DNA of 64,000 bases from Gammaproteobacteria bacterium (GTDB taxonomy: Bacteria; Pseudomonadota; Gammaproteobacteria; Arenicellales; JAJDZL01). The DNA is taken from positions 1-64,000 of the forward strand of contig JAJEHQ010000015.1 of NCBI GenBank assembly GCA_022823625.1, in the 5' to 3' direction. Below, piece by piece: positions 21,369 to 31,113 of this stretch. The notes below the pieces were generated by a model that did not search any database, was not told the DNA's origin, and saw nothing but the letters and a program-made list of their open reading frames with translations. The position numbers were made by a program, and so were the translations under genes. How positions within the stretch are numbered: position 1 is the stretch's first letter; the number at the start of each line of letters is the position of its first letter.

Positions 21369-22751
21369 TTACCGTCTGAATTGGTCCTGCAGGTTTTCGT
21401 ATTCCTCTCTGAATCGCCTGTCCTCTTTCATTCGCGCTTCGACTCTCTTTTGTGCATGAATAATCGTTCCATGATGCCTGCCCCCGAATGCTTTGCCGAT
21501 CTCAGGCAGGCTGTTACTGGTGAACTCCCGCGCCAGGCTCATAGCAACGTGGCGCACTGAAACCAGATCGCCTCGTCTATTGCTGGAGAGCATGTCCGAA
21601 TGCCTGATGCCATAAAAGTGAGACACAGTCTGTTGTATGAACTCTACAGTGATCGGTCGCGCATCATATTCCAGAAAATCCGCCAGCTGTTCCCTGACAA
21701 ATCCAACCGTAATATCTTTTCCTGTGAGTCGGTGAGTGGCTGCCAGCTTATTGAGAGCGCCTTCAAGTTCCCTGACACTGGCTGTGATGTTGTCGGCTAA
21801 ATATCTTAATACCTCAGGTGCCAGCGTAATCGAGCGCAATCTAGCCTTGGTTTCCAAAATCGCAATCCGGGTTTCCAATTCTGGCTGCCTGATTCGTACG
21901 GTCAAACCCTGGCTCAGTCTTGAAGTAATGCGTTCTTCAACATGGACTAGCTCCCTTGCAAACTTATCGCTGGTTAAAATCACCTGTTTTCCACCCTCGA
22001 GCAGCAAATTGAATGTTTGCAGAAATTCGCTCTGGGAAGATTCACCGCCGGAAAACAGATGTATGTCATCAATTAGCAACGCATCCAGTTCCCGGTAGGC
22101 TGCCTTCATTCGTTCAGCAGCGTTATTGTTGCGTTGCATGATGGCCTGAATGGTGTGCTGCACGAAATTTTGGGCGTTAACGTAGCCAACTTTCGCATTC
22201 GGAAAATTCGACGCTAGTGCGTGCCCTGCCGCCTGCATCAAATGCGTCTTGCCAATTCCAACGGTACCGTAAATGAACAACGGGTTGTATTCCCTTTGAC
22301 CAGGGTCTCTGCTCGCCGCCTCTGCAGCAGATCTTGCGAGCTGGTTTGATTCGCCAACAATATGTTGTTCAAAAGTGAAGTCGGGGTTTAACTGGCTGAA
22401 TCCGTAAGGCAGTTTTTTCGGGCCTTTCGATTTGCTGGTGGCATTACTTGGTCTGGACCGTTTACGATGCGAGGAATCGTTTCCCGATTCCAATTCGATC
22501 TTCACTGCAACACGGTCGCCCTGGTAAGCACAGGCTAATTCAGTAATTCTGTTCAGCCACTTGGATTCAACGCCAGATTTGACATAAGCATTTGGCGCTC
22601 TAAGCACCAGTACACCATTTTCTGAATCGGCGCTCAATGTGCGCAGCCAAGCGTGGCGATCTTTTTCACTAACCTCCTGCTCCAGCTGTTCTAAGATGCT
22701 CTCCCAAAGATTCAAGGGTACCATCGGAATGTGGCTCAAATGCTCCTTCAA
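21369..22751 (-). CDS. dnaA: Chromosomal replication initiator DnaA
   Basis: 460 aa; NPLFIYGTVGIGKTHLMQAAGHAL, LLIDDIHLFSG, GRHHGTIIHAQKRV. Confidence 0.98.
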   Translation of the reverse strand: MKEHLSHIPMVPLNLWESILEQLEQEVSEKDRHAWLRTLSADSENGVLVLRAPNAYVKSGVESKWLNRITELACAYQGDRVAVKIELESGNDSSHRKRSRPSNATSKSKGPKKLPYGFSQLNPDFTFEQHIVGESNQLARSAAEAASRDPGQREYNPLFIYGTVGIGKTHLMQAAGHALASNFPNAKVGYVNAQNFVQHTIQAIMQRNNNAAERMKAAYRELDALLIDDIHLFSGGESSQSEFLQTFNLLLEGGKQVILTSDKFARELVHVEERITSRLSQGLTVRIRQPELETRIAILETKARLRSITLAPEVLRYLADNITASVRELEGALNKLAATHRLTGKDITVGFVREQLADFLEYDARPITVEFIQQTVSHFYGIRHSDMLSSNRRGDLVSVRHVAMSLAREFTSNSLPEIGKAFGGRHHGTIIHAQKRVEARMKEDRRFREEYENLQDQFRR

Positions 22752-23038
22752 GTAATATTCGACAACCCTTATAAGAGTAACGAAGTGAGGCTCAAATTTG
22801 TTTTTCGTTTCAATTCCACATCTTGCAGGACATGACCAACCGCAGATGTTGTAACGAATTGTGAACTGCTATCTTACAACAATAATACACTCGCTGTTTT
22901 GGTAATTTTCACTCAGTTTACAAAATTTTCGTTTGCTATAATTTTCCATTCGATTTTGCGGATGACTGAAGCAGATGTTACGACCTCAGCTGGTAGTCGT
23001 CAAGCCTCTTTTGTGTATATTGAAGCCAGTTAGTTACT

Positions 23039-23173
23039 ATGAAACGCACCTTTCAGCCAAGCAACTTAAAACGAAAGCGTAAGCACGGGTTTAGAGCACG
23101 GATGCGTACACGTGGCGGACGCGCAGTGATCAATTCACGCCGAGCCAAGGGTCGTTCACGTCTAAGTGCATGA
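23039..23173 (+). CDS. rpmH: 50S ribosomal protein L34
   Basis: 44 aa: [44 protein letters not shown]. Not in ORF track because of length. Confidence 0.98.
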   Translation: MKRTFQPSNLKRKRKHGFRARMRTRGGRAVINSRRAKGRSRLSA

Positions 23174-23534
23174 AATTCAAGAGCAAAAGTTAGAATTTCA
23201 ATTCCCAAAACGTTGCAGATTGACGGGTTCTGCACAATTTAGGGCAGTCTTCAGTCAGCATAAAAAAGTCTCAAATCGCCATTTCCGCATACTGGTTCGA
23301 TATAAGCACGATCAGTCTGATTCGAGGATAGGAATCATCGTCTCCCGCCGGGTGTCGCGAAAAGCTGTTAACCGCAATCGTATCAAACGCCAACTACGCG
23401 AAGCGTTCAGACTGAATCGGCATAGACTGAAGAACATGGACTTTATTGTTATCGCTCATCGCTTATGCGAAACTGCGACTAATGATGAGTTGTCTGAAAG
23501 TGTTGTCAAGCTGTTAAGAAAACTGGAATCATGA
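23166..23534 (+). CDS. rnpA: Ribonuclease P protein component
   Basis: [49 protein letters not shown] start overlapping rpmH (exact start uncertain). Confidence 0.95.
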   Translation: MHEIQEQKLEFQFPKRCRLTGSAQFRAVFSQHKKVSNRHFRILVRYKHDQSDSRIGIIVSRRVSRKAVNRNRIKRQLREAFRLNRHRLKNMDFIVIAHRLCETATNDELSESVVKLLRKLES

Positions 23535-23758
23535 AACGACTGTTCCTTTACGCAGTGAAGTTTTATCGTTATGCGATCAGTCCTCTGATGCCGCCAAGTT
23601 GCCGTTTTTATCCAACCTGTTCAAGCTACGCGTTGCAAGCAATCGAAAAACACGGTGCCCTTAAGGGCAGTTGGTACGCACTACGCCGGATTGGACGCTG
23701 TCATCCGTGGAATGCGGGTGGTTATGATCCGGTTCCAGGAACGACTGAACAGAAATGA
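23531..23758 (+). CDS. yidD: Membrane protein insertion efficiency factor YidD
   Basis: [58 protein letters not shown]. Confidence 0.96.
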   Translation: MKRLFLYAVKFYRYAISPLMPPSCRFYPTCSSYALQAIEKHGALKGSWYALRRIGRCHPWNAGGYDPVPGTTEQK

Positions 23759-25452
23759 TGGATTTTCGCCGAGCGCTTCTGGCAATTTCGCTAGGTTTGA
23801 TACTGCTGCTGATCTGGCAGGCATGGGTTGATTTTCAAAGTTCACCGCAAATTGATACGTTACCGACTGAATCGGTAGTCGATGCAGAATTGCCGCAGAC
23901 TCCGGAGCCCAGACCACAAGCGGAAACATCAACCATGCCTCAGGCGCCAGATTCATCCGCCACTCCACTTCCTCAAACTGTTCTACCGACTGCATCAAAT
24001 GAATCAGGCTCAATCGTATCCGTTGAGACTGATCTGCTTAAGGTCAAAATTGATACACTCGGCGCACAGTTAAAAGATACTCGTTTAATTCAATACCCGG
24101 TTGAAGTTGAGATGCCGGATGTACCGTTCAGACTTCTTAAAGATCAGCCACCTGAAGTCCTCATTGCGCAATCCGGGTTAGTTGGAAATGATTTTGAATT
24201 TCCAAATCACAAGACTCAATATCAAGCAGAATCACCGTCGTATAAGTTGGATGAGGGGGAAGACTTCATCGAAATCCCACTACACTGGGAATCGCCTGAT
24301 GGAGTCGAGTACATCAAGCTGTTTACCTTTCACCGTGACAGTTACTTAATTGATATTGAATATCAAATATCAAACAAGAGCGGTCGCGAATGGCAAGGAT
24401 ATGACTATGGGCAGTATGTAACCACCGAACATCAACCTGATGGCGAAGGCTTCCTTTTCCTTAGAGCGCTGCCGAGTTATCAAGGTGCCGCCATCTATAC
24501 CCCGGAAGACAAGTACGATAAGATTGATTTCAAAGAAATTCGAAATGATCGACCTGAATTTCTAACCCAGTCGGGGTGGGTTGCCATGTTGCAGCACTAT
24601 TTCGTGACCGCATGGCTGCCTGAAGAAAACGCCCCCTATCGGTTTTATACGGGGCCGCTGGACGGGCACGGTGCAAATATGCGCTATCAGGTCGGGTACA
24701 TATCGCAGAGCCCATTGACGGTCGCCAATGACTCAGTCGGGTCGATTAACACCCGACTTTATGTGGGCCCCAAGGAACAAGACCGGATCAAGGACCCGGC
24801 TGAGGGTCTTATTCTGACCGTCGATTACGGCTGGCTGACGCCTGTTTCATCGCCGCTTTTCTGGATTCTGGATAAAATCAACGACTTTATTCAGAACTGG
24901 GGATTTTCCATCATCGCTCTGACTTTACTGGTCAAAATTGTCTTTTATCCGTTGTCGGCTGCCAGCTACAAATCGATGGCGAGAATGAAAAAACTACAGC
25001 CGCGCCTTAAGACACTTAAAGAGAGGTACGGTGATGACAAGCAGAAGATGAACCAGGAGATGATGCAGATCTACAAGAAAGAGAAGATCAATCCTCTGGG
25101 AGGCTGTTTGCCGATCCTGATCCAAATACCAGTGTTCATTGCGCTCTACTGGGTTTTGCTGGAAAGTGTGGAACTTCGACAGGCACCGTTTATTTTTTGG
25201 TTGATGGATCTTTCCCGCTCAGATCCCTTTTATGTGTTACCAGTTCTGATGGGTGCTTCCATGTTTGCCCAGCAGTTCCTGAATCCAACTCCACTGGACG
25301 CAATGCAGAAAAACATCATGATGGCACTGCCTATCGTATTTACAGTATTTTTCCTGTGGTTTCCTTCCGGACTTGTGCTTTACTGGCTGGTCAATAACAT
25401 CCTTTCAATTGCACAGCAGTGGTATATCACCCGCAAACTGATCGCGGAATAG
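23755..25452 (+). CDS. yidC: Membrane protein insertase YidC
   Basis: 565 aa; [85 protein letters not shown]. Confidence 0.97.
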   Translation: MMDFRRALLAISLGLILLLIWQAWVDFQSSPQIDTLPTESVVDAELPQTPEPRPQAETSTMPQAPDSSATPLPQTVLPTASNESGSIVSVETDLLKVKIDTLGAQLKDTRLIQYPVEVEMPDVPFRLLKDQPPEVLIAQSGLVGNDFEFPNHKTQYQAESPSYKLDEGEDFIEIPLHWESPDGVEYIKLFTFHRDSYLIDIEYQISNKSGREWQGYDYGQYVTTEHQPDGEGFLFLRALPSYQGAAIYTPEDKYDKIDFKEIRNDRPEFLTQSGWVAMLQHYFVTAWLPEENAPYRFYTGPLDGHGANMRYQVGYISQSPLTVANDSVGSINTRLYVGPKEQDRIKDPAEGLILTVDYGWLTPVSSPLFWILDKINDFIQNWGFSIIALTLLVKIVFYPLSAASYKSMARMKKLQPRLKTLKERYGDDKQKMNQEMMQIYKKEKINPLGGCLPILIQIPVFIALYWVLLESVELRQAPFIFWLMDLSRSDPFYVLPVLMGASMFAQQFLNPTPLDAMQKNIMMALPIVFTVFFLWFPSGLVLYWLVNNILSIAQQWYITRKLIAE

Positions 25453-26801
25453 ATGGTGGTGATACCGATACGATTGCCGCCATATCAACACCCGCTGGCG
25501 TGGGTGGCATTGGAATTGTCCGTCTTTCCGGACCCGATTCAGCAGCAATCGCAGCCCGTCTGAGCAGCTCGGTACCGGCACCGAGAAATGCCGGCTATCG
25601 TATTTTTTGCGATGCCGAGGGTGGCGAAATAGACCGGGGAATACTGCTCTATTTTCCAGCACCTAACTCCTACACTGGCGAGGACGTTGTAGAATTTCAG
25701 TGTCATGGCGGCCCGGTGGTGCTTGGTATGATATTGGCAAGGGTGCTCGAATTAGGCGCTCGCACTGCTGAACCTGGGGAATTTACCCGTCGCGCATTTT
25801 TGAACTCGAAAATGGATCTCGCCCAGGCTGAGGCGGTTGTCGATTTGATCAACAGCTCGACAGAAACAGCAGCACGCTGTGCACTGCGTTCGCTAAAGGG
25901 AGACTTTTCCGACAAAGTATCTCGAATCATGGATCAGTTGCAGAATCTGCGAATCTATGTTGAATCAGCCATCGACTTTCCGGACGAAGAGATAGATTTC
26001 CTGGATGATCAACAACTGATCACATCAGTAGTTGGGATTAGAAGTGAAATCGCTGCACTGTTAGATGCTGCAGAGCGAGGAAAAGTGATGCGCGAGGGGA
26101 TAGAAGTTGTCATCGCGGGGCTACCCAATGCTGGAAAGTCAAGCCTGCTAAATCAACTCGCCGGCCTTGAGCGCTCAATCGTGACACCCTACGCTGGAAC
26201 CACCCGGGATACTGTGGATCTTGTCATTGACATTGAGGGTCTGGCGGTTGGCATTACGGATACTGCCGGTCTTCGCGTTAGTGACAATCCCGTCGAACAA
26301 GAAGGAATATCACGCGCTTGGCAAAGCATCAGTGATGCAGACCTCGTACTGTATCTGATAGACATTACGCAAGACATCAGTGACACAGATCGTGAATACC
26401 TGGGCAAAATAGAAGAATCTAAATTGTTGATTGTGTGGAATAAAATAGATCTTGATGATTCTTTTGTTCCATCTCCAACCGGATGTCAGGCAGATGAGGT
26501 CACAATATCCGCCAAAAATGTACTCGGTATTGATGCGATTCGTAGCCACATTCGGGTATTTGCTGGCATTACAGCAAGCGATGAAGGTATGTTTCTTGCA
26601 CGAAGACGACACCTTGAGGCGATTGAGAATGCGCAGAGGTATGTTGTCAGTGCGCATGCTGCACTCAGCGAAAATCAGTCTGGAGAACTGGCGGCGCAGG
26701 ATTTGCGAGATGCAATGGATGAGCTTGGCAAAATTGTTGGCACTAGATCAGCCGATGAGCTACTAGGTGAAATATTTGCCACCTTTTGTATCGGGAAATA
26801 G
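25419..26801 (+). CDS. mnmE: tRNA modification GTPase MnmE
   Basis: TIAAISTPAGVGGIGIVRLSG, GLPNAGKSSLLNQLAG, C-terminal IFATFCIGK; non-ATG start overlapping yidC. Confidence 0.96.
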   Translation: MVYHPQTDRGIDGGDTDTIAAISTPAGVGGIGIVRLSGPDSAAIAARLSSSVPAPRNAGYRIFCDAEGGEIDRGILLYFPAPNSYTGEDVVEFQCHGGPVVLGMILARVLELGARTAEPGEFTRRAFLNSKMDLAQAEAVVDLINSSTETAARCALRSLKGDFSDKVSRIMDQLQNLRIYVESAIDFPDEEIDFLDDQQLITSVVGIRSEIAALLDAAERGKVMREGIEVVIAGLPNAGKSSLLNQLAGLERSIVTPYAGTTRDTVDLVIDIEGLAVGITDTAGLRVSDNPVEQEGISRAWQSISDADLVLYLIDITQDISDTDREYLGKIEESKLLIVWNKIDLDDSFVPSPTGCQADEVTISAKNVLGIDAIRSHIRVFAGITASDEGMFLARRRHLEAIENAQRYVVSAHAALSENQSGELAAQDLRDAMDELGKIVGTRSADELLGEIFATFCIGK

Positions 26802-26873
26802 AGCGAATTCATCGAATTGGGAGTAAACTATTTGAATACCCCTTCAAGGAACAAGCCTACCATCTGTGCAAAT

Positions 26874-27800
26874 ATGCGAAAAAACCAATCAGAGCGAATT
26901 TTGATCCAGATTGCTGTTGTTCTGGCTCTTCTTATCGTCGTCGCTTTATGGCAATTCGATTATCTGTCGGATTTATATATTGAAAATCAACTCACCAGAG
27001 TTGGGTGGGTGATCAATAGCGCAATTCTGGCTTTGTTTTTGGTTGGGATGGGGCGGATGATTCATCTTTTTGTTCACTACCGGAAAGAAGAAATCGCAAT
27101 GAATGCTTTTTCAAGCGCCATCGCTTCCGGAAAAGAAGAAGATATAGGGGATGTCCTGCCGGAAGATTCCATCATTGGACAACGTTATTGGACCATCGCT
27201 GGATTTTTCAGGGCACGAACCGAAATCAATCACAATGCGCTGGCTTCAACGTTGCTCGCCCGAGAGACGAGCAAGACAAGTTTTGTCAAATTTATCAATA
27301 ACATTCTGATATTGGCGGGTGTCTTTGGTACGATCGTATCGCTTACCGTGGCACTGCTTGGCGCATCGACGGCAATGTCGGCAACAGAAAGTTTGCGCGG
27401 CATTGATATTGTGATTCACGGTATGTCGACCGCACTCTCAACTACGATGACTGCGATTGTGTCGTATTTTCTGTTCGGGTATTTTTACCTGAAGTTACTC
27501 GATACCCAATCTTACATCCTGGGTTGGGTAGAGCATGAGACCGCAACCCAGATGATCCCACGCTATCAGGTTGCAACCCGTTCGCCAGAGCAGGCATTGA
27601 GTGAGATGTTAGCCAGCACAGTTGAGACGATCGACAAATTCAATTCCTTCATTAATCAAATTCAGTCCCTTGGTGTCGCGCAAAAGGAGATGCTGGATAA
27701 TTTTGAAAAGCTCAACGAACAGAACATGCATTTGCTAAGTGACATTCGGAGCATTCTGCGAGCTGGTTTCCGTTTGCGGGACGATTCCAATTCTGACTAG
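26874..27800 (+). CDS. MotA/TolQ/ExbB-like proton-channel family membrane protein
   Basis: Hydrophobic segments plus FVKFINNILILAGVFGTIVSLTVALLGAS...IDIVIHGMSTALSTTMTAIVSYFLFGYFY, which fits the ExbB/TolQ/MotA core. Start ATG 26874 (MRKNQSERILIQ) preferred over the ORF-track start 26817. Confidence 0.7.
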   Translation: MRKNQSERILIQIAVVLALLIVVALWQFDYLSDLYIENQLTRVGWVINSAILALFLVGMGRMIHLFVHYRKEEIAMNAFSSAIASGKEEDIGDVLPEDSIIGQRYWTIAGFFRARTEINHNALASTLLARETSKTSFVKFINNILILAGVFGTIVSLTVALLGASTAMSATESLRGIDIVIHGMSTALSTTMTAIVSYFLFGYFYLKLLDTQSYILGWVEHETATQMIPRYQVATRSPEQALSEMLASTVETIDKFNSFINQIQSLGVAQKEMLDNFEKLNEQNMHLLSDIRSILRAGFRLRDDSNSD

Positions 27801-27819
27801 GAGCTAAGGTCCAACCGTT

Positions 27820-30720
27820 ATGACGGGGAACTCTGGCGGCTTCGTTGACCTGCGCGTTCACCGCGCCACTGAAAGCAGTCATTCTGACGACAGTATCTGG
27901 CCATCATTCACTGACATCATGATGGTCATTGTGATGATATTTCTTATGGCGTCGGTTATTTTCATGCTGCGTAATATCCAGTTAGGCCAAGATATGGAAC
28001 TCGCTTCCGAGGCGCGCAGCCAAGCGATGATTGAAACTGAGTCTTTGCGAGAAAGAGCCGCTTATCTTGCTGAAATTGTTGAACAAACTAAAGAGCAGCT
28101 CAGCCTGACAGAGTTTCAAAAGTCAGAACTTGAGAAATTGTCAAGAGAACGCGGCGTCCGAATATCTGAACTGGAAATTGAAACTGCTGAACTCTATCAA
28201 GTTCAACAGCAGCTTGACGCTGAGGTCAGCAGCTTAACCAAGAGCCTTCAGGAGATTCGAGGCCAGCGAGATCAGCTGACAGAGCGAGTCAGTTCGATGA
28301 ACCTTACCATAACTGAACTGAATTCGCTAATACAAACACGAACGACAGAACTGGAAGCACTGCAAGCAGGTCTTCTTGATAAGCAGAACCAGTTGGCGGC
28401 TCTGGAAGAGCATTTGAGTCAGCGAAGCAGTGAATTGGAAGATTTGCGTCTCACTCTGGCCGATTTGCAGGCACTTGAGGCAGAACAGCGCGATCAGATT
28501 GCAATACTTGAAAAAGTCAGAGCCGAAAGCGAAGTCAAAATTCAAGACTTGATTGCTGAATCAGGGTTGAAGGACGAACAGATTGCTGCGTTATCCGAGG
28601 CTACTCAGCAGCAGAGTGCCGAGCTGGCAGAGCGGTTGACTGAGTTAGAAGAACTGGAACAGGCATATAGCGAGAGTCTGGCGGCGGTGGAGGAGCTTCG
28701 CACAGGTCTGGTCAGTCGAGAAGATGAAATCGAGAGTTTGAAACTTGCCAGTGCACAGCTGCAGGGCGTTGTAGAGCAATTGGAAGCCGTTAGACTGGAA
28801 CAAGGGTTGACTATTGAACGCCAACAGGAGTCACAAGCACAGTTGCGCGAAACATTGACACAGCGAGGTGCTGAAATTTCCGATTTCGAACGTCAGCTGA
28901 CTGCTAAATCGGACCAGGTAGCTCAGTTAACTGAAGCACAAGTCGGATTGCTGAGGGAAATTGAAGCCTTGCAGTTGAGCCAGGCGGAAAGTGGACGCAT
29001 CATTGAATCCCAGCAGCAGGAGCTTGCGTCTTTGCAGGCTCTACAAGCTGAACAGATTACAGAACTGACTCAAGCAGAAGCGCAATTCCTTGAGCAAGAG
29101 CGCGAATTGGTACGAACCAAGTCCGAATTGGACCGAGCGTTGCGAGATTTGCAGCAAGTGAGATTATCAAGCGCGACATTGAGCGAAACTCAACAGGCTG
29201 ACATCGCGAGACTTGCTGAGTCTGAAACACAAAGTGCGCTGGTTATCGAACGTCAGCAGCAGGAGCTTGCATCGCTACAGGCACTGTATGCTGAACGCTT
29301 GGTGGAACTCGATCAAATAGAGGAGAGTTTTCTCGACCGAGAGCGCGAACTGGCGCGAACAAAATCGCAATTGGACGAGGTGTTGAGTCAATTGCAGCAA
29401 GTGAAAATTACCAGTGCGGCATTGAGTGAAACTCAGCAAGCTGACATAGCGAGACTGACTGAGTCTGAGACACAAAGTGCGCTGGTTATCGAACGTCAGC
29501 AGCAGGAGCTTGCATCACTAGAGGCGCTATACGCTGAAAGGCTTTTAGAGTTGAATCGAGTTGAAGCCGAGTTTATAGAGAGAGACCGGGACCTGGTTCG
29601 AACTCAGTCGGAGCTTAAAACAGCATTAGAGGAATTGCAGAAGGTTCAACTAGCCAGTGCAGCATTGAGTGAAAGCCAGATGGCCGACATCGAGCGTCTG
29701 GCTGAATCTGAGGCACAAAGTGCACAGACCATTGAAAGCCAGAAACAGGAACTTGTCGCGCTACAGGCACTTTACACCGAACGTTTGGCTGAGCTTGGTC
29801 GCATGGAGTCGGAGTTCATCGAAAACGAGCGTAGTCTGGCGAGATTACAGGAACAGATGGTGTCCGCAGTTGAAATGATCAGTTCCTTAAGACTGGATCT
29901 ACAGGAGCGAAACGACAAGATCAATTCTCTTAATGCACAAGTTGCTTCACTAAGTGACGAAGTCAGTGCGCTAAGCACCTCCAGCGATGAGTCAAAAAGT
30001 CAAATAGATCAATTACTAACAGAAAAATTACAGGACCAGAACCGAATCACCCAACAGCTGCAGCAACTGGCGGAACTTGAGCGGACGATACAGCAGATAA
30101 CGATCGAAAATGAAGAGTTACTGCGAGAGCTTGACTACAGTCGCAGGTTGCAGGCGGACCGGCAGCAGCAGTTTGAAACTCTGCAATCTGTTATGGCGCA
30201 ATTGAGTGCCGATTTAAAGTCTCGGGAAGAAAAGATTGAAAGTCTACAGACAGAGAAAGAAGAGTTGTTTCAGACGGGTGTGAAAAGCGACCACGAAATT
30301 GCCGAATTGCGCGAGGCCTATCAGCAGCGGTTGACAGAATTAGCCAATTTGCAAACCGCACTGACATCAAGAAGTGGTGAAGTTGAACAACTTCAAAGTG
30401 AAATCGTCGAACTTCAGGAGGAGCGTCAAATTCTATTGCGACCTGCGCGAAGCCCGGTTAACCGTTACGTTGTCGATGTGATATTCAATAAATCACTTGA
30501 AGGTGAAAACGTCTTTCACTATCGGTTGCCAGGTGAGGCTGCCGCAGTTCGAGTGTCTCGCGCGGAGCTTGAAGCAGTATTGGCCGACCTCAAAGGCGAG
30601 CGGTCAGAAGGCCTTTACACCAGAATAATTTTTCCTGATGAAGACAGATTGACTTTTTCTGAAGCCTGGGCTTTTACTCAACATATTCAGTCGAACTACG
30701 ACTACTACTCCAATCAATGA
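27820..30720 (+). CDS. ExbD/MotB-like single-TM protein with giant coiled coil and ExbD-like C-terminal domain
   Basis: 966 aa. N-terminal SIWPSFTDIMMVIVMIFLMASVIFML resembles the ExbD TM motif (P-F-x-D-V-M-L-V-L-L-I-I-F-M). About 800 residues of Glu/Gln/Leu/Ala-rich heptads follow, then VSRAELEAVLADLKGERSEGLYTRIIFPDEDRLTFSEAWAFTQHIQ. Confidence 0.65.
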   Translation: MTGNSGGFVDLRVHRATESSHSDDSIWPSFTDIMMVIVMIFLMASVIFMLRNIQLGQDMELASEARSQAMIETESLRERAAYLAEIVEQTKEQLSLTEFQKSELEKLSRERGVRISELEIETAELYQVQQQLDAEVSSLTKSLQEIRGQRDQLTERVSSMNLTITELNSLIQTRTTELEALQAGLLDKQNQLAALEEHLSQRSSELEDLRLTLADLQALEAEQRDQIAILEKVRAESEVKIQDLIAESGLKDEQIAALSEATQQQSAELAERLTELEELEQAYSESLAAVEELRTGLVSREDEIESLKLASAQLQGVVEQLEAVRLEQGLTIERQQESQAQLRETLTQRGAEISDFERQLTAKSDQVAQLTEAQVGLLREIEALQLSQAESGRIIESQQQELASLQALQAEQITELTQAEAQFLEQERELVRTKSELDRALRDLQQVRLSSATLSETQQADIARLAESETQSALVIERQQQELASLQALYAERLVELDQIEESFLDRERELARTKSQLDEVLSQLQQVKITSAALSETQQADIARLTESETQSALVIERQQQELASLEALYAERLLELNRVEAEFIERDRDLVRTQSELKTALEELQKVQLASAALSESQMADIERLAESEAQSAQTIESQKQELVALQALYTERLAELGRMESEFIENERSLARLQEQMVSAVEMISSLRLDLQERNDKINSLNAQVASLSDEVSALSTSSDESKSQIDQLLTEKLQDQNRITQQLQQLAELERTIQQITIENEELLRELDYSRRLQADRQQQFETLQSVMAQLSADLKSREEKIESLQTEKEELFQTGVKSDHEIAELREAYQQRLTELANLQTALTSRSGEVEQLQSEIVELQEERQILLRPARSPVNRYVVDVIFNKSLEGENVFHYRLPGEAAAVRVSRAELEAVLADLKGERSEGLYTRIIFPDEDRLTFSEAWAFTQHIQSNYDYYSNQ
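28957..29830 (+). repeat. 243-bp (81-aa) tandem repeat array within the coiled-coil CDS
   Basis: Units begin at 28957 (EIEALQ...), 29200 (DIARLAESETQ...), 29443 (DIARLTESETQ...), 29686 (DIERLAESEAQ..., partial); exact 243-bp spacing by alignment of (S/R)QQQELASLQAL and LSETQQAD blocks. Confidence 0.9.
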
Positions 30721-31113
30721 CATACTAAAGCATTGTCTTCAGTGTGAACCAGCCATCAGTGAGATAGTGTTAAGTAATTGATAATAAATGCTATTCATGC
30801 CATTAGTTTGAAATTGGAGGATTTCGGTTGAAAATTTGTATGGCAGACAAAAAGTGTAAGCCTGACTATATTGGGCGATCCCAATCAAAATTGAAGCATT
30901 CAGATATGTGAATTTGGTGGATAATGCACAATCCGTATCGCGAATTCGATCGCAAAACTTGCAGAATAGTCGCTTAATGTCCTAAATTCAAGCATTTACG
31001 CATCACTCAACAGACCCCGATGACATGACTAGATTCACGTTCAGCAATATTCAAGGCGCCTGTCCTGCGAGTTTGGGGTGTGATGCGTTTTTATCCGAGG
31101 TGGGAGTAGCGCA

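Noticed and set aside
27985-30440. Reading the long coiled-coil protein as a classical SMC/RecN or phage tape-measure protein
   Set aside because: No Walker A/B or ABC signature at either end and no phage genes nearby; N-terminal TM with Asp and the ExbB-like neighbour fit a proton-channel partner better.
26874-30720. Calling the pair a Zorya (ZorAB) defence system
   Set aside because: No ZorC/D/E-like helicase or nuclease genes adjacent, no OmpA peptidoglycan-binding domain recognised, and the long coil is on the opposite subunit.
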